Part shown: piece by piece, positions 34,749 through 45,861 of the stretch | How positions within the stretch are numbered: the stretch's first letter is position 1 | Layout: every line of letters starts with the position of its first letter | Assembly: GCF_023701695.1 (NCBI RefSeq) | Contig: NZ_JAJOZC010000001.1 | Coordinates: 2,728,001-2,792,000 of the forward strand | Direction: 5' to 3' | Origin: Streptomyces sp. RKAG290 | GTDB lineage: Bacteria; Actinomycetota; Actinomycetes; Streptomycetales; Streptomycetaceae | Length of the DNA stretch: 64,000 bases | Program-made: the position numbers and the translations under genes | Notes under the pieces: model-generated | Seen by the model: only the letters and a program-made list of their open reading frames with translations | Database searches by the model: none | What the model was told of the DNA's origin: nothing

Positions 34749-34877
34749 TTGTCGTCAATCCCTCTTTCGGGGGTTCGAGCCCCCTCGCTTCACGCGAGAA
34801 ATCGGGGCACTTCAGCAATGGTCTGAACGGGTCCGGGGAGAGCCGGCCGGATCACAGGGATCCGGCCGGCCAACCCG

Positions 34878-37800
34878 TCAGACCTCTTCGACGCTGCTCG
34901 GCTCGCGCCGGGACAGGTCGATTCCGAGCTCCTCCGCCGCGCGGAAGACGTCCTCGTCCGTGTCGCGCATCTCGATGGACATGCCGTCCGAGGACAGCAC
35001 CTCCACGTTGAGGCAGAGCGACTGCATTTCCTTGATGAGCACCTTGAAGGACTCGGGAATGCCGGGCTCGGGGATGTTCTCGCCCTTGACGATGGCCTCG
35101 TAGACCTTCACGCGGCCGGTCACGTCGTCGGACTTGATCGTCAGCAGCTCCTGGAGGGCGTAAGCGGCGCCATAAGCTTCAAGGGCCCACACCTCCATTT
35201 CACCGAAGCGCTGTCCACCGAACTGTGCCTTACCACCCAGCGGCTGCTGGGTGATCATGGAGTACGGACCCGTCGAACGAGCGTGGAGCTTGTCGTCGAC
35301 GAGGTGGTGGAGCTTGAGGATGTACATGAAGCCGACCGAGACCGGCTCGGGGAACGGCTCGCCGGAGCGGCCGTCGAACAGGTTGGCCTTGCCCGAGGGC
35401 TGGACCAGCCGGTCGCCGTCGCGGTTCGGGATCGTGGCCTGGAAGAGGCCGGTGATCTCGTCCTCGCGGGCACCGTCGAAGACCGGGGTCGCGACGTTGG
35501 TGCCGGGGGCGACCTGGTCGGCGCCGATGGCCTGCAGGCGCTTGGCCCACTCGTCACCGAGGCCGGAGACGTCCCAGCCGCGGCTGGCGAGCCAGCCGAG
35601 GTGGATCTCCAGGACCTGTCCCGGGTTCATTCGGGACGGGACACCCAGCGGGTTGAGGATGATGTCGACCGGGGTGCCGTCCTCCAGGAACGGCATGTCC
35701 TCGATCGGCAGGATCTTCGAGATGACGCCCTTGTTGCCGTGACGGCCGGCGAGCTTGTCACCATCGGTGATCTTGCGCTTCTGCGCGACGTAGACGCGGA
35801 CCAGCTGGTTCACGCCCGGCGGCAGCTCGTCGCCCTCTTCGCGGTCGAAGACGCGGACGCCGATGATCTTGCCGATCTCGCCGTGCGGCACCTTCAGCGA
35901 GGTGTCGCGCACCTCGCGCGCCTTCTCACCGAAGATCGCGCGGAGCAGGCGCTCCTCGGGGGTCAGCTCGGTCTCGCCCTTGGGCGTGACCTTGCCGACG
36001 AGGATGTCACCGGCCGTGACCTCGGCACCGATACGGATGATGCCGCGCTCGTCGAGGTCCGCGAGGACCTCTTCGGAGACGTTCGGGATGTCCCGGGTGA
36101 TCTCCTCCGGGCCGAGCTTGGTGTCACGGGCGTCGACCTCGTGCTCCTCGATGTGGATCGAGGAGAGGACGTCGTCCTGCACGAGGCGCTGCGAAAGAAT
36201 GATCGCGTCCTCGTAGTTGTGACCCTCCCACGGCATGAACGCCACGAGCAGGTTCTTACCGAGGGCCATCTCACCGTTCTCGGTGGCCGGACCGTCGGCG
36301 AGCACCTGCTCGGCGACCACCCGGTCGCCTTCGGCGACGACGACCTTCTGGTTGACCGAGGTGCCCTGGTTGGAGCGCATGAACTTCGCGATCCGGTACG
36401 TGGTGTACGTGCCGTCGTCGTTGGTCACGGTGATGTAGTCCGCGGAGACCTCCTGGACCACACCGTCCTTCTCGGCCTTCAGCACGTCACCGGCGTCGGT
36501 GGCGCAGCGGTACTCCATGCCGGTGCCGACGAGCGGGGCCTCCGACTTGATCAGCGGCACCGCCTGACGCATCATGTTCGCGCCCATGAGGGCACGGTTG
36601 GCGTCGTCGTGCTCCAGGAACGGGATCATCGCGGTGGCGACGGACACCATCTGGCGCGGCGAGACGTCCATGTAGTCGACTTCGGTGCCGGGCACGTAGT
36701 CGACCTCTCCGCCACGACGGCGGACCAGGACGCGGGGCTCGGTGAAGCGCAGTTCCTCGGAGAGCGTCGCGTTCGCCTGGGCGATGACGTAACGGTCTTC
36801 CTCGTCGGCCGTGATGTAGTCGACCTCGTCGGTGACCTGGCCGTCGACGACCTTGCGGTACGGCGTCTCGATGAAACCGAACGCGTTGACGCGTCCGTAC
36901 GAGGCGAGCGAACCGATCAGACCGATGTTCGGGCCTTCAGGGGTCTCGATCGGGCACATGCGTCCGTAGTGGGACGGGTGCACGTCACGGACCTCGAAGC
37001 CGGCCCGCTCACGGGAGAGACCACCCGGGCCAAGCGCCGACAGGCGGCGCTTGTGGGTGAGACCCGACAGCGGGTTGTTCTGGTCCATGAACTGCGACAG
37101 CTGGCTGGTGCCGAAGAACTCCTTGATGGAGGCGACGACCGGCCGGATGTTGATCAGGGTCTGCGGCGTGATCGCCTCGACGTCCTGGGTCGTCATGCGC
37201 TCACGCACGACGCGCTCCATACGAGCCAGACCCGTACGGACCTGGTTCTGGATGAGCTCGCCGACGTTACGCAGACGACGGTTGCCGAAGTGGTCGATGT
37301 CGTCGGTCTCGACGACGATCGAACGGCCGGACTCGCCGACGGTCTCGGTCTCCCCGGCGTGCAGCTTCACCAGGTACTTGATGGTCGCGATGATGTCGTC
37401 GCTGGTGAGGACACCGGCGTCGAGCGGCTCATCCGCGCCGAGCTTCTTGTTCACCTTGTAGCGGCCGACCTTCGCGAGGTCGTAGCGCTTCGGGTTGAAG
37501 TAGAGGTTCTCGAGCAGCGTCTGAGCAGCCTCGCGCGTCGGCGGCTCGCCGGGACGCAGCTTGCGGTAGATGTCGAGCAGCGCGTCGTCCTGGCCCTGGG
37601 TGTGGTCCTTCTCCAGGGTGGCGCGCATGGACTCGTACTCGCCGAACTCCTCGAGGATCTGCTCGGTCGTCCAACCGAGAGCCTTCAGGAGAACAGTGAC
37701 GGACTGCTTGCGCTTGCGGTCGATGCGGACACCGACCATGTCGCGCTTGTCGATCTCCATCTCCAGCCAGGCACCCCGGGAAGGGATGATCTTGGAGGAG

Positions 37801-38363
37801 AAGATGTCCTTGTCGGACGTCTTGTCGATCGACGAGTCGAAGTAGACACCCGGCGAGCGGACCAGCTGCGACACCACGACACGCTCGGTGCCGTTGATGA
37901 CGAAGGTGCCCTTGTTGGTCATGAGCGGGAAATCGCCCATGAAGACCGTCTGGGACTTGATCTCGCCGGTCTCGTTGTTGGTGAACTCGGCCGTGACGAA
38001 GAGCGGGGCGGCGAACGTGAAGTCGCGCTCCTTGCACTCGTCGATCGAGTTCTTCGAGGGCTCGAAGCGGTGGTCGCGGAACGTAAGCGACATCGACCCG
38101 GAGAAGTCCTCGATCGGTGAAATCTCCTCGAAGATCTCCTCCAGGCCGGACTTGGTGGGGACGTCTTGTCCACTGTCCAGAGCAGCCTCGACGCGAGCCT
38201 TCCAGGCGGCATTACCGAGGAGCCAGTCAAAGCTCTCGGTCTGCAGCGCGAGGAGGTTCGGAACCTCGAGGGGCTCCTTGATCTTTGCAAAAGAGATGCG
38301 CAGCGGGGCGGTGCTGGCGCCGTTGTTCGTATTCGCGGTCGAGGCGTTGCGCGAGGCGGCCAA
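34878..38363 (-). CDS. rpoB: DNA-directed RNA polymerase subunit beta
   Basis: The 1,161-aa product runs from a TTG start at 38363, which has GGAAGGA seven to eight bases upstream and gives the known Streptomyces length. An in-frame ATG at 38393 would add ten residues. The rifampicin region [31 protein letters not shown] is wild type at the usual Asp, His and Ser positions. Other landmarks are [35 protein letters not shown] and [20 protein letters not shown]. Confidence 0.96.
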   Translation of the reverse strand: MAASRNASTANTNNGASTAPLRISFAKIKEPLEVPNLLALQTESFDWLLGNAAWKARVEAALDSGQDVPTKSGLEEIFEEISPIEDFSGSMSLTFRDHRFEPSKNSIDECKERDFTFAAPLFVTAEFTNNETGEIKSQTVFMGDFPLMTNKGTFVINGTERVVVSQLVRSPGVYFDSSIDKTSDKDIFSSKIIPSRGAWLEMEIDKRDMVGVRIDRKRKQSVTVLLKALGWTTEQILEEFGEYESMRATLEKDHTQGQDDALLDIYRKLRPGEPPTREAAQTLLENLYFNPKRYDLAKVGRYKVNKKLGADEPLDAGVLTSDDIIATIKYLVKLHAGETETVGESGRSIVVETDDIDHFGNRRLRNVGELIQNQVRTGLARMERVVRERMTTQDVEAITPQTLINIRPVVASIKEFFGTSQLSQFMDQNNPLSGLTHKRRLSALGPGGLSRERAGFEVRDVHPSHYGRMCPIETPEGPNIGLIGSLASYGRVNAFGFIETPYRKVVDGQVTDEVDYITADEEDRYVIAQANATLSEELRFTEPRVLVRRRGGEVDYVPGTEVDYMDVSPRQMVSVATAMIPFLEHDDANRALMGANMMRQAVPLIKSEAPLVGTGMEYRCATDAGDVLKAEKDGVVQEVSADYITVTNDDGTYTTYRIAKFMRSNQGTSVNQKVVVAEGDRVVAEQVLADGPATENGEMALGKNLLVAFMPWEGHNYEDAIILSQRLVQDDVLSSIHIEEHEVDARDTKLGPEEITRDIPNVSEEVLADLDERGIIRIGAEVTAGDILVGKVTPKGETELTPEERLLRAIFGEKAREVRDTSLKVPHGEIGKIIGVRVFDREEGDELPPGVNQLVRVYVAQKRKITDGDKLAGRHGNKGVISKILPIEDMPFLEDGTPVDIILNPLGVPSRMNPGQVLEIHLGWLASRGWDVSGLGDEWAKRLQAIGADQVAPGTNVATPVFDGAREDEITGLFQATIPNRDGDRLVQPSGKANLFDGRSGEPFPEPVSVGFMYILKLHHLVDDKLHARSTGPYSMITQQPLGGKAQFGGQRFGEMEVWALEAYGAAYALQELLTIKSDDVTGRVKVYEAIVKGENIPEPGIPESFKVLIKEMQSLCLNVEVLSSDGMSIEMRDTDEDVFRAAEELGIDLSRREPSSVEEV

Positions 38364-38524
38364 GAGGGGGTCCTTCCGAGGGCTCGGACTCACTACGCGC
38401 GTACCGGTCCCAAACTGGACACATGGGGAGTAGCCCTTCTCAGGGATGCTCGGTCCACGGCGTACAAGATTGGGTATGCCCCTGGTGACGGGCAGGAGGC
38501 AGCTAACAGGCAGCGCAAAGGGTC

Positions 38525-38553
38525 AGTGTAGCCAAGCGGCACACTGATGTCCA
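38525..38553 (-). promoter_or_regulatory. promoter of rpoBC
   Basis: Minus-strand TGGACA (38553-38548), a 17-base spacer and TACACT (38530-38525), predicting a leader of about 155 bases before the TTG start. It lies in the 606-bp rplL-rpoB gap, which otherwise contains only the rplL hairpin. Confidence 0.6.
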
Positions 38554-38875
38554 GTCGGGGTTCTCAGAGACCCACGTTGCTTGCAACAGCTGTTCTCAAC
38601 ACCTATGTCTAGCCCTGCATAGCCCTGCATGAGCTGCGCTCTTCTTTACTGCCCTCTTCGCCGTCGATCCATGCCTCGGATCCGGATCGATGTGGCGACG
38701 CGCTTTGAGAATTGCGCGCCTCGTGCGGTTCGTCAAGGCCCCCCAGCCGGGTCAAGGCCCCGGGACCCGGATACGCCGCCCCCGCACGCCTGTCCGCACT
38801 CCTTACGAGAGGCGCACGGCGAAGATCACCATACTCGTCGGCACGGGAAGAGCAAGGCACCCGCCACGGGTACGC

Positions 38876-38911
38876 CGAAAGGCGACCACCCGAACGGGTG
38901 ATCGCCTTTCG
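38876..38911 (-). terminator. terminator/attenuator after rplL
   Basis: A 16-bp stem with a GAAC/GTTC loop (CGAAAGGCGACCACCC / GGGTGATCGCCTTTCG), with one position that is a G-U wobble on the minus-strand RNA. It starts about 60 bases after rplL and corresponds to the partial terminator known between rplL and rpoB in other bacteria. Confidence 0.8.
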
Positions 38912-38969
38912 CGATGTGACGTCCGTGCCTCGCGGCACGGGGTCCAGACGAGTCAGAAGACTCGCAGGG

Positions 38970-39353
38970 TCACTTGACCTCGACGGAGGCGCCGGCGGCC
39001 TTGAGGGACTCGGCAGCCTTGTCAGCGGCCTCCTTGGCGACCTTCTCGAGGACGGGCTTCGGGGCGCCGTCCACGAGGTCCTTGGCCTCCTTGAGGCCCA
39101 GCGAGGTCAGCTCACGCACGACCTTGATGACCTGGATCTTCTTCTCGCCGGCACCCGTGAGGACGACGTCGAACTCGTCCTGCTCCTCGGGAGCGTCAGC
39201 GACGGCACCCGGGCCGGCCGGGCCGGCAACGGCGACCGCGGCGGCGGCGGTGACGTCGAACTTCTCCTCGAACGCCTTGACGAACTCGGAGAGCTCGATG
39301 AGGGTGAGCTCCTCGAACTGGGCGAGCAGGTCTTCCTGGCTGAGCTTCGCCAT
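38970..39353 (-). CDS. rplL: 50S ribosomal protein L7/L12
   Basis: The stalk protein that recruits elongation factors, present in several copies bound to L10. The product is 127 aa from ATG 39353 ([34 protein letters not shown]). It has an Ala/Gly/Pro hinge ([14 protein letters not shown]) and the C-terminal domain ([38 protein letters not shown]). GGAAGGA precedes the start. It is 113 bp after rplJ. Confidence 0.98.
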   Translation of the reverse strand: MAKLSQEDLLAQFEELTLIELSEFVKAFEEKFDVTAAAAVAVAGPAGPGAVADAPEEQDEFDVVLTGAGEKKIQVIKVVRELTSLGLKEAKDLVDGAPKPVLEKVAKEAADKAAESLKAAGASVEVK

Positions 39354-39466
39354 GATGGGCGATCCTTCCACTAATTCGGCTGGTGCCGGGTGTATATGAA
39401 GGCGGGCGTACGTTCGACCCGCTGCGACCGTCGCCCTAGCGGGCGGCGATCAATGTGCGAGCCGAA

Positions 39467-39997
39467 TTACTCGGCACCGCCCTGCTCGGCCTTCTTGGCA
39501 CGAAGCGCCTCCGCGGTGCGGACGAACTTCGACGGCAGAGCCTGGAAGAGCTGCGCAGTCTGCGTCTGCTTGCCCTTCATGGCACCGGCCAGCTTGGCGA
39601 GCAGAACCTCGCGGGACTCGAGGTCCGCGAGCTTCTTGATCTCATCGGCGGACAGCGCCTTACCGTCAAGGACACCGCCCTTGATGATGAGGTTGGGGTT
39701 GTCCTTGGCGAAGTCACGAAGACCCTTCGCCGACTCCACCGGGTCACCGGTGACGAAGGCAACCGCCGTCGGACCTGCGAACAGGTCGTCCAGCGTGTCG
39801 ATCCCGGCCTCGTTGGCCGCAATCTTGGTCAGCGTGTTCTTCACCACGGCGTACTGGGCGTTCTCACCGAGCGAACGGCGCAGCTGCTTGAGCTGTGCCA
39901 CGGTGAGACCCCGGTACTCGGTCAGCACGGCGGCGTTCGAGCTGCGGAACTGCTCCGCGAGCTCGGCTACCGCGGCAGCCTTGTCGGGCCTTGCCAT
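39467..39997 (-). CDS. rplJ: 50S ribosomal protein L10
   Basis: L10 is the stalk base and, with L7/L12, represses its own operon. The product is 176 aa from ATG 39997 ([33 protein letters not shown]), with GGAGG upstream. The frame continues upstream through the leader but without a plausible start. The C-terminus has the L7/L12-binding helix region ([22 protein letters not shown]). Confidence 0.97.
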   Translation of the reverse strand: MARPDKAAAVAELAEQFRSSNAAVLTEYRGLTVAQLKQLRRSLGENAQYAVVKNTLTKIAANEAGIDTLDDLFAGPTAVAFVTGDPVESAKGLRDFAKDNPNLIIKGGVLDGKALSADEIKKLADLESREVLLAKLAGAMKGKQTQTAQLFQALPSKFVRTAEALRAKKAEQGGAE

Positions 39998-40055
39998 GAG
40001 CGTCGGCCTCCTTCCGGGTGATGAGGACCGCTCAGAAGGGGCCGGGAAAGACGAA

Positions 40056-40205
40056 ACGCCCCGGCACAGGTGCCAGGGCGTAGCTCGACCGCACGAAGTC
40101 CGGGAGCTTTCCACAGTCACCTGCGCAGGTCGTCCGTATTTTACGGATCCTTCGGTTGCCGTTCCCCCTTGCGGGAGTGCGACAACGACCAGCGGTCTTT
40201 GGCTT
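40056..40205 (-). ncRNA. L10 leader (autoregulatory mRNA leader of rplJL)
   Basis: The minus-strand sequence from the predicted start includes CCAAAGACCGCTGGTCGTTG and later CTGCGCAGGTGACTGTGGAA. Both resemble the conserved L10-binding leader. It ends in a terminator-like hairpin, ACGCCCTGGCAC / GTGCCGGGGCGT at 40056-40081, followed by a T-rich stretch. This suggests that L10 binding decides between read-through and attenuation. Confidence 0.7.
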
Positions 40206-40212
40206 CTGCAGA

Positions 40213-40242
40213 AGAGTACGCGACCGGGGTCGCGCCGAGCAA
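40213..40242 (-). promoter_or_regulatory. promoter of rplJL
   Basis: Minus-strand TTGCTC (40242-40237), an 18-base spacer and TACTCT (40218-40213), about 215 bases before rplJ and just upstream of the L10 leader. The spacing and position are good. Confidence 0.55.
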
Positions 40243-40272
40243 ATCCGTCCCTCTTCGTGCGCTGCGGGAGGT

Positions 40273-41184
40273 TTAGGACGCGCCCGCGGTCGCACCCTGC
40301 TGCTGCTTCAGCAGCTCCTTGAACTCGATCGTCTCGCCGGCCGGCGGCCGCTCGACCGAGACCTTGGTCCCGTAGTCGCTGTAGAACATGGTCGAGTTGA
40401 GCTCGCCGGTCTTCATCTGTCCGCGCTCGGTCTTCTTGACCAGCAGGTCGTTCCCGTCGACCCAGATGTCGATCTTCTCGGTCGTGATCCCGGCGTCGCC
40501 GAGCTGCTTCTTGAGCGCGGTGAGCTGCTCGGCGTCGAGCTTGGAGTTCTTGGCGGTCAGCTCAGCGACGTCGACCGTGCCGGAGTAGTGGGTGGCGGTG
40601 ACTCCCCGGACGTTCTCCTTGCCGACCTTCTTCACGTCGCCGGAGGCCAGCAGCCCCTTCACGCCCTCGCCGGGGCTGGTGTTCTGCATCTGCTCCTGCA
40701 TGGCGGCGCCCGAGGCTCCCCCGAGGGCGGCCAGCTCCTCGTAGGAGTAGCTGATCCAGTGCTTGCCGCCGGTCTGCTTGGCCAGGGCCGCGCCCATGTC
40801 CGCCGCGTAGCCGTCCTTGAAGTAGCGGGCCTGCATCGAGCCGTCGCTGCCGAGCTGCTTCATCGAGTCGGCCATGTCGCCGCCCGTGTACGTGATCTTC
40901 ATGGCGCCGGTGATGCCGTCGGACCAGTCCAGGGCCCCCGACTGCTTCATGGCCATCGTCGAGCCCATGGTGGTGGTGCCCTCCACCTTGGCCGAGCTCG
41001 CCGCGCCGGTCTTCTTCTGCACGGTGAGCAGTGCGGCGACCGGGTCGGCGTTCACCACCGAGCCGCCGTGGCCGGCGCCCTTGCCGCTGTCGTCCTTGTC
41101 CGGTCCGCCGCAGGCCGCGACCGACGTCAACGCCGCGGCCACCGCCACACACAGACCCACGCGCCGTACGGTACTGGTCCTCAT
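40273..41184 (-). CDS. putative lipoprotein
   Basis: At 303 aa, it has a signal peptide ([21 protein letters not shown]) and a lipobox VAAC with the lipidated cysteine at 25. A mature domain rich in alternating strands follows ([53 protein letters not shown]). The overall pattern resembles the LppX/LprG-type lipoproteins that carry lipids in mycobacteria, but similarity is weak and the function is unknown. It sits between rplA and the rplJ promoter on the same strand, its usual place in Streptomyces. Confidence 0.8.
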   Translation of the reverse strand: MRTSTVRRVGLCVAVAAALTSVAACGGPDKDDSGKGAGHGGSVVNADPVAALLTVQKKTGAASSAKVEGTTTMGSTMAMKQSGALDWSDGITGAMKITYTGGDMADSMKQLGSDGSMQARYFKDGYAADMGAALAKQTGGKHWISYSYEELAALGGASGAAMQEQMQNTSPGEGVKGLLASGDVKKVGKENVRGVTATHYSGTVDVAELTAKNSKLDAEQLTALKKQLGDAGITTEKIDIWVDGNDLLVKKTERGQMKTGELNSTMFYSDYGTKVSVERPPAGETIEFKELLKQQQGATAGAS

Positions 41185-41267
41185 GTCCGCTCCCCACCCC
41201 TGATTCCGACTGCCGGAGCCCTCACGCTAGCCGACGGCTCCGACAGCCACTGGTCCGTACATACGAG

Positions 41268-41304
41268 GACGGGCCCCGCACCTCGAAAGGTTGCGGGGCC
41301 CGTC
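41268..41304 (-). terminator. terminator after rplA
   Basis: GACGGGCCCCGCA (41268-41280) and TGCGGGGCCCGTC (41292-41304) are perfect 13-bp arms starting 41 bases after the rplA stop. The rplK-rplA unit therefore ends before the lipoprotein gene. Confidence 0.8.
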
Positions 41305-41344
41305 AATGTCACACGTGACGCGGCGTTCCGGTGAGCGCGAGGGC

Positions 41345-42067
41345 TCAGACGGAGGCCGGGTCCTCCTCGACGAGGAGGTTACGGGTGCGGTTGGAGTCCA
41401 GCGGGATGCCGGGGCCCATCGTGGTGGCCAGCGTGGCCTTCTTGATGTAGCGGCCCTTGGCGGCGGACGGCTTCAGACGGAGGATCTCGTCCAGCGCCGC
41501 TGCGTAGTTCTCCACCAGCTTGGTCTCGTCGAACGAGGTCTTGCCGATGATGAAGTGCAGGTTCGAGTGCTTGTCGACGCGGAACTCGATCTTGCCGCCC
41601 TTGATGTCGTTGACAGCCTTCACGACATCGGGGGTGACGGTGCCGGTCTTCGGGTTCGGCATCAGACCACGCGGACCGAGCACGCGGCCGAGGCGGCCGA
41701 CCTTGCCCATGAGGTCCGGGGTCGCGACGACGGCGTCGAAGTCCAGACGGCCCTTCGCCACCTCGTCGATGAGCTCGTCGGCGCCGACGATGTCGGCGCC
41801 CGCGGCTTCCGCGGCCGCAGCACGGTCACCGGTCGCGAAGACCAGGACCCGGGCGGTCTTGCCGGTGCCGTGCGGGAGGTTCACGGTGCCACGGACCATC
41901 TGGTCGGCCTTGCGAGGGTCAACACCCAGGGCAAACGCGACCTCGACGGTGCTGTCGAACTTCGTGGAGGCGGTGTCCTTGGCGATACGGACGGCCTCGA
42001 GCGGGGCGTAGTTGCGCGCCCGGTCGATCTTGGCGTCCGCAGCGCGGAGGTTCTTGCTGCGCTTCAC
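41345..42067 (-). CDS. rplA: 50S ribosomal protein L1
   Basis: L1 forms the mobile stalk that moves deacylated tRNA and can repress its own operon. The 240-aa product begins [21 protein letters not shown] and contains the signature [31 protein letters not shown]. It lies 79 bp after rplK. Confidence 0.98.
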   Translation of the reverse strand: MKRSKNLRAADAKIDRARNYAPLEAVRIAKDTASTKFDSTVEVAFALGVDPRKADQMVRGTVNLPHGTGKTARVLVFATGDRAAAAEAAGADIVGADELIDEVAKGRLDFDAVVATPDLMGKVGRLGRVLGPRGLMPNPKTGTVTPDVVKAVNDIKGGKIEFRVDKHSNLHFIIGKTSFDETKLVENYAAALDEILRLKPSAAKGRYIKKATLATTMGPGIPLDSNRTRNLLVEEDPASV

Positions 42068-42146
42068 TTCTACTCCTGTGGTTTCAGAGTGTGGAGTCGT
42101 GGTGCGGACCAGCGCTTGGTCCTACCACTGAGGGGGTGGGGCTGAA

Positions 42147-42581
42147 TCAGCCTTCGACCGTGATGCCCATGGAACGGGCGGTGCCGGCGATGATCTTCGA
42201 CGCGGCGTCGAGGTCATTGGCGTTCAGGTCGGGGAGCTTCGTCGTGGCGATCTCGCGGACCTGGGCAGCCGTCAGCTTGGCAACCTTGGTCTTGTGCGGC
42301 TCGCCGGAGCCCTTGTCCACACCCGCGGCCTTGAGGATCAGCTTGGCGGCCGGCGGAGTCTTGGTGATGAAGGTGAAGGAACGGTCGTCGTAGACCGTGA
42401 TCTCCACCGGCACGACCATGCCACGCTGCGACTCGGTCGCGGCGTTGTAGGCCTTGCAGAACTCCATGATGTTGACGCCGTGCTGGCCCAGTGCGGGGCC
42501 GACCGGCGGTGCCGGGTTGGCCGCACCGGCGTTGATCTGGAGCTTGATAAGCCCCGTGACCTTCTTCTTCTTGGGAGGCAT
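42147..42581 (-). CDS. rplK: 50S ribosomal protein L11
   Basis: L11 is at the GTPase-associated centre and is the thiostrepton-site protein. The product is 144 aa from ATG 42581 ([41 protein letters not shown]). The proline-rich N-terminal domain and the C-terminal [20 protein letters not shown] are complete. It begins a new unit after the strong nusG terminator. Confidence 0.98.
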
Positions 42582-42680
42582 GTGCTCTCTCCGGGTCCTA
42601 GTGAGAGTTTTCGCCGTCATCCGGTCATCCGGATGCAGGCATACCGCACAACGATAACGGGTATAGCTGCGCGACCAAAA

Positions 42681-42727
42681 ACCGAGCAGGTCAGACCGGC
42701 TTTGACAGCCGTTCTGACCTGCTCGGT
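42681..42727 (-). terminator. terminator after nusG
   Basis: A perfect 15-bp stem (ACCGAGCAGGTCAGA / TCTGACCTGCTCGGT) has an inner CGGC / GCCG pair and is followed on the minus strand by TTTTTGG. It is the most canonical intrinsic terminator in this cluster. Confidence 0.88.
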
Positions 42728-42771
42728 AGGCATGTGTCCAGAAGCTGGTGGGCGCCCGCTCGGGGCAGCCG

Positions 42772-43725
42772 CTAGTTCTTCTGGATCTGGTCGAAGCTGA
42801 GCTCGACCGGCGTCTCGCGGCCGAAGATCTCGACGAGGCCCTTGACCTTCTTCGAGTCGGCGTTGATCTCGTTGATCGTCGCCTGCAGCGTCGCGAACGG
42901 GCCGTCGGTGACGGTGACGGAGTCGCCCACCTCGAAGTCCAGCACCTGGACCTCGACCTTGCGGGACGGAGCCGGCTTGCCCTCGGCCTCGGCGGCCTCA
43001 CGGGCGGCCTTCTCCTCGGCCTCCGGCGCGAGCATCTTGACGATCTCGTCCAGGGTCAGCGGGTACGGGTCGTAGGCGTTGCCCACGAAGCCGGTGACAC
43101 CGGGGGTGTTGCGCACGACGCCCCAGGACTCGTTCGTCAGGTCCATGCGCACCAGGACGTAACCCGGGAGCTTGTTCTGCCGGACGTTCTTGCGCTCGCC
43201 GTTCTTGATCTGGACGATTTCCTCCTCAGGCACCTCGGCCTGATAGATGAACTCCTCCACGTTCAGCGAGACGGCGCGCTGCTCCAGGTTGGCCTTCACA
43301 CGCTTCTCGTAGCCGGCGTACGTGTGGATGACGTACCACTCGCCCGGCAGGCCGCGCAGTTCCTCGCGCAGCGCCGTGACGGCGTCGACGGGGGCGGCCG
43401 GCTCGGCCTCTTCCTCGGCCTCGTCGGCGGACGCGTCCGCCTCGGCGGCCTCGTCGTCGGCGGTCTCGATCTCGGCCTCGACCTCGGCGTCGTCGGCGGC
43501 TGCGATCTCGGCCTCGACCTCGGCGTCATCGGTAGCCACGGCCTCGTCGGCGGACTCGGTGTGCACTGCGGCCTGCTCGGCGGGCTCGCCCGCGGCGGCG
43601 TCGGCAGCTTCAGCCTGGTCCGGCTCCACAGCGTCCGCCGCCTCGACGATGTCGAGCTCGTCCTCGGCGGACTCGAAGGCGCCCGCCGTCGGCTCGACGG
43701 CGTCGTTCAGGTTCGGGTCAGACAC
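42772..43725 (-). CDS. nusG: transcription termination/antitermination factor NusG
   Basis: NusG couples RNA polymerase to Rho or to the ribosome. The product is 317 aa from GTG 43725. The first ~125 residues are a very acidic Ala/Asp/Glu-rich region with internal repeats (DAEVEAEI twice) found in actinobacterial NusG. The NGN domain follows ([54 protein letters not shown]), then the KOW domain ([25 protein letters not shown]). It lies 73 bp after secE. Confidence 0.96.
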   Translation of the reverse strand: MSDPNLNDAVEPTAGAFESAEDELDIVEAADAVEPDQAEAADAAAGEPAEQAAVHTESADEAVATDDAEVEAEIAAADDAEVEAEIETADDEAAEADASADEAEEEAEPAAPVDAVTALREELRGLPGEWYVIHTYAGYEKRVKANLEQRAVSLNVEEFIYQAEVPEEEIVQIKNGERKNVRQNKLPGYVLVRMDLTNESWGVVRNTPGVTGFVGNAYDPYPLTLDEIVKMLAPEAEEKAAREAAEAEGKPAPSRKVEVQVLDFEVGDSVTVTDGPFATLQATINEINADSKKVKGLVEIFGRETPVELSFDQIQKN

Positions 43726-43798
43726 GGTGGCTGCTTCTTCCTGGATACAAATGGGTGGAACATGCGAAAGGGGCGCCCATGAGGCGCCCTCCGCGGGA

Positions 43799-44086
43799 TC
43801 AGCCGAAGACGTACTTGATGACCCGCTGGAATCCGAAGTCAATCACGGTAACAAGACCGATCATGACAACTACGAACACAATCACCACGGAGGTGTATGT
43901 CGTCAGCTGGTTGCGAGTCGGCCAGACCACCTTGCGGAGCTCGGCCACGATCTGGCGGTAGAAGAGCGCGAGACGGCCCAGAGGGCCCTTCTTGCCGCGC
44001 TTACCGCCCTTCCGGGTCTTCTTCTTCGACTCGGGGACTTCATCCTCGGCATCAGGCATGTCGATGGAGCCCACGGCGTCCGTCAC
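43799..44086 (-). CDS. secE: preprotein translocase subunit SecE
   Basis: SecE is a single-spanning partner of SecY. The product is 95 aa from GTG 44086, which has AGGTGAG upstream and matches the family length. It has an acidic/basic N-terminal region ([17 protein letters not shown]), the amphipathic helix [20 protein letters not shown] and one transmembrane segment ([16 protein letters not shown]). An ATG at 44110 lacks a ribosome-binding site. Confidence 0.95.
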   Translation of the reverse strand: MTDAVGSIDMPDAEDEVPESKKKTRKGGKRGKKGPLGRLALFYRQIVAELRKVVWPTRNQLTTYTSVVIVFVVVMIGLVTVIDFGFQRVIKYVFG

Positions 44087-44192
44087 GCTTCTCACCTGAT
44101 TCCGGGTCATGGCCGTGCCGCGCCCGGTGGAGCCGCACGGCGATGCATTGAAGTACGTACATGCGCACACATCCTGGCGAAGGAGTGTGTAG

Positions 44193-44265
44193 CAGGGCCG
44201 GAGGGACTTGAACCCCCAACCGCTGGTTTTGGAGACCAGTGCTCTACCAATTGAGCTACGACCCT
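44193..44265 (-). tRNA. tRNA-Trp (CCA)
   Basis: A 73-base cloverleaf: acceptor AGGGTCG / CGGCCCT, anticodon stem CTGGT / ACCAG with loop CTCCAAA (anticodon CCA), T-arm GGGGG-TTCAAGT-CCCTC, discriminator G. CCA is not encoded. It is just upstream of secE and probably cotranscribed. Confidence 0.97.
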
Positions 44266-44348
44266 TTGTGGTTTCCACCAACCTACCGCATGTTCCCGGA
44301 TGCCCCGGGTGCAGGAACGGTGCGGCTGGTGAAGGCCAACGACAGGTG

Positions 44349-44378
44349 AGTGTACGTGCTCAGCGGCCCGGCGTCGAA
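44349..44378 (-). promoter_or_regulatory. candidate promoter of tRNA-Trp-secE-nusG
   Basis: Minus-strand TTCGAC (44378-44373), an 18-base spacer and TACACT (44354-44349), about 85 bases before the tRNA. The -10 is good and the -35 partial. Confidence 0.4.
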
Positions 44379-44501
44379 CAGATAGCTCCCGACCGTTCTT
44401 GTCGGATGCTGTCCGGTTGTCTGTCCGCATGCTGTCCAAGTGCTGTCCGGTCCCTGAAACCCCTGTGCCGCCGGGGAATACGGTCTGGGAGCATGGGGGG
44501 C

Positions 44502-45728
44502 ATGAGCGCTGCTACTTCTCCCTCCGAGCGCCGGGTCTCCGCCCGCATCGGTGCAATCTCCGAGTCCGCCACCCTCGCCGTCGACGCCAAGGCCAAGGCC
44601 CTCAAGGCCGCCGGCCGTCCGGTGATCGGCTTCGGTGCCGGCGAACCCGACTTCCCGACCCCCGGCTACGTCGTCGATGCCGCGGTCGAGGCCTGCCGCA
44701 ACCCGAAGTACCACCGCTACACCCCGGCAGGCGGGCTCCCCGAGCTCAAGGCCGCCATTGCAGAGAAGACGCTGCGCGACTCCGGCTACGAGGTCGACGC
44801 CTCCCAGATCCTGGTGACCAACGGCGGCAAGCAGGCCATCTACGAGGCCTTCGCCGCGATCCTCGACCCGGGCGACGAGGTCATCGTCCCGGCGCCGTAC
44901 TGGACCACCTACCCCGAGTCGATCCGCCTCGCCGGCGGCGTCCCGGTGGACGTCGTCGCCGACGAGACCACCGGCTACCGCGTCTCCGTGGAGCAGCTGG
45001 AGGCGGCCCGTACCGAGCGTACGAAGGTCGTCCTCTTCGTCTCCCCGTCCAACCCGACGGGTGCGGTCTACAGCGAGGCCGACGCCGAGGCGATCGGCCG
45101 CTGGGCCGTCGAGCACGGCCTGTGGGTGATGACCGACGAGATCTACGAGCACCTGGTCTACGGGGACGCGAAGTTCACCTCGCTCCCCGCGATCGTGCCC
45201 GAGCTGCGGGACAAGTGCATCGTGGTCAACGGAGTCGCCAAGACGTATGCGATGACCGGCTGGCGCGTGGGCTGGATCGTCGGCCCCAAGGACGTCGTGA
45301 AGGCCGCGACCAACCTGCAGTCGCACGCCACGTCCAACGTCTCCAACGTCGCCCAGATCGCCGCGCTGGCCGCCGTCTCCGGGAACCTGGACGCGGTCGC
45401 CGAGATGCGCACCGCCTTCGACCGGCGCCGGCAGACCATCGTGCGGATGCTCAACGAGATCGACGGCGTGCTGTGCCCGGTGCCCGAGGGCGCGTTCTAC
45501 GCGTACCCCTCGGTGAAGGACCTGCTCGGCAAGGAGATCCGCGGCAAGCGTCCGGCCACCTCGGTCGAGCTGGCCGCGCTGATCCTGGACGAGGCCGAGG
45601 TCGCGGTCGTACCGGGCGAGGCCTTCGGTACGCCGGGCTACCTGCGCCTGTCCTACGCGCTGGGCGACGACGACCTCGTCGAGGGCGTCTCGCGGCTCCA
45701 GAAGCTGCTGGGCGAGGCCAAGGCGTAG
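44502..45728 (+). CDS. pyridoxal-phosphate aspartate-type aminotransferase
   Basis: The 408-aa product from ATG 44502 is a class I aminotransferase, probably aspartate/2-oxoglutarate. Visible are [12 protein letters not shown], the PLP-phosphate loop [16 protein letters not shown] (Asn), MTDEIYEHL (Asp/Tyr) and the catalytic lysine in [17 protein letters not shown]; the substrate arginine is in YLRLSYA. An alternative ATG lies at 44493. It is read away from the secE-nusG cluster and ends at a strong terminator. Confidence 0.93.
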   Translation: MSAATSPSERRVSARIGAISESATLAVDAKAKALKAAGRPVIGFGAGEPDFPTPGYVVDAAVEACRNPKYHRYTPAGGLPELKAAIAEKTLRDSGYEVDASQILVTNGGKQAIYEAFAAILDPGDEVIVPAPYWTTYPESIRLAGGVPVDVVADETTGYRVSVEQLEAARTERTKVVLFVSPSNPTGAVYSEADAEAIGRWAVEHGLWVMTDEIYEHLVYGDAKFTSLPAIVPELRDKCIVVNGVAKTYAMTGWRVGWIVGPKDVVKAATNLQSHATSNVSNVAQIAALAAVSGNLDAVAEMRTAFDRRRQTIVRMLNEIDGVLCPVPEGAFYAYPSVKDLLGKEIRGKRPATSVELAALILDEAEVAVVPGEAFGTPGYLRLSYALGDDDLVEGVSRLQKLLGEAKA

Positions 45729-45748
45729 TCGTACCCGCCGACCAGTGA

Positions 45749-45778
45749 GCGACCCCCGGCTTCGGCCGGGGGTCGCTT
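45749..45778 (+). terminator. terminator after the aminotransferase gene
   Basis: A perfect 13-bp stem (AGCGACCCCCGGC / GCCGGGGGTCGCT) closed by a TTCG tetraloop and followed by TTTCTCGTT. It is 20 bases after the stop. Confidence 0.92.
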
Positions 45779-45861
45779 TCTCGTTCGCTTTCCTGTTCGG
45801 TGGGCAACTCGATGGGGAAAGCGGCTACCGCGACACCCGGTCGGTGCGGCAGGATCTTGGA

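Noticed and set aside
35283..38120. A long plus-strand open frame opposite rpoB
   Set aside because: Same GC-driven shadow; no recognisable domains and no ribosome-binding site, while rpoB is complete on the minus strand.
38364..38393. ATG start of rpoB at 38393
   Set aside because: The TTG at 38363 has the better ribosome-binding site and yields the 1,161-aa Streptomyces length.
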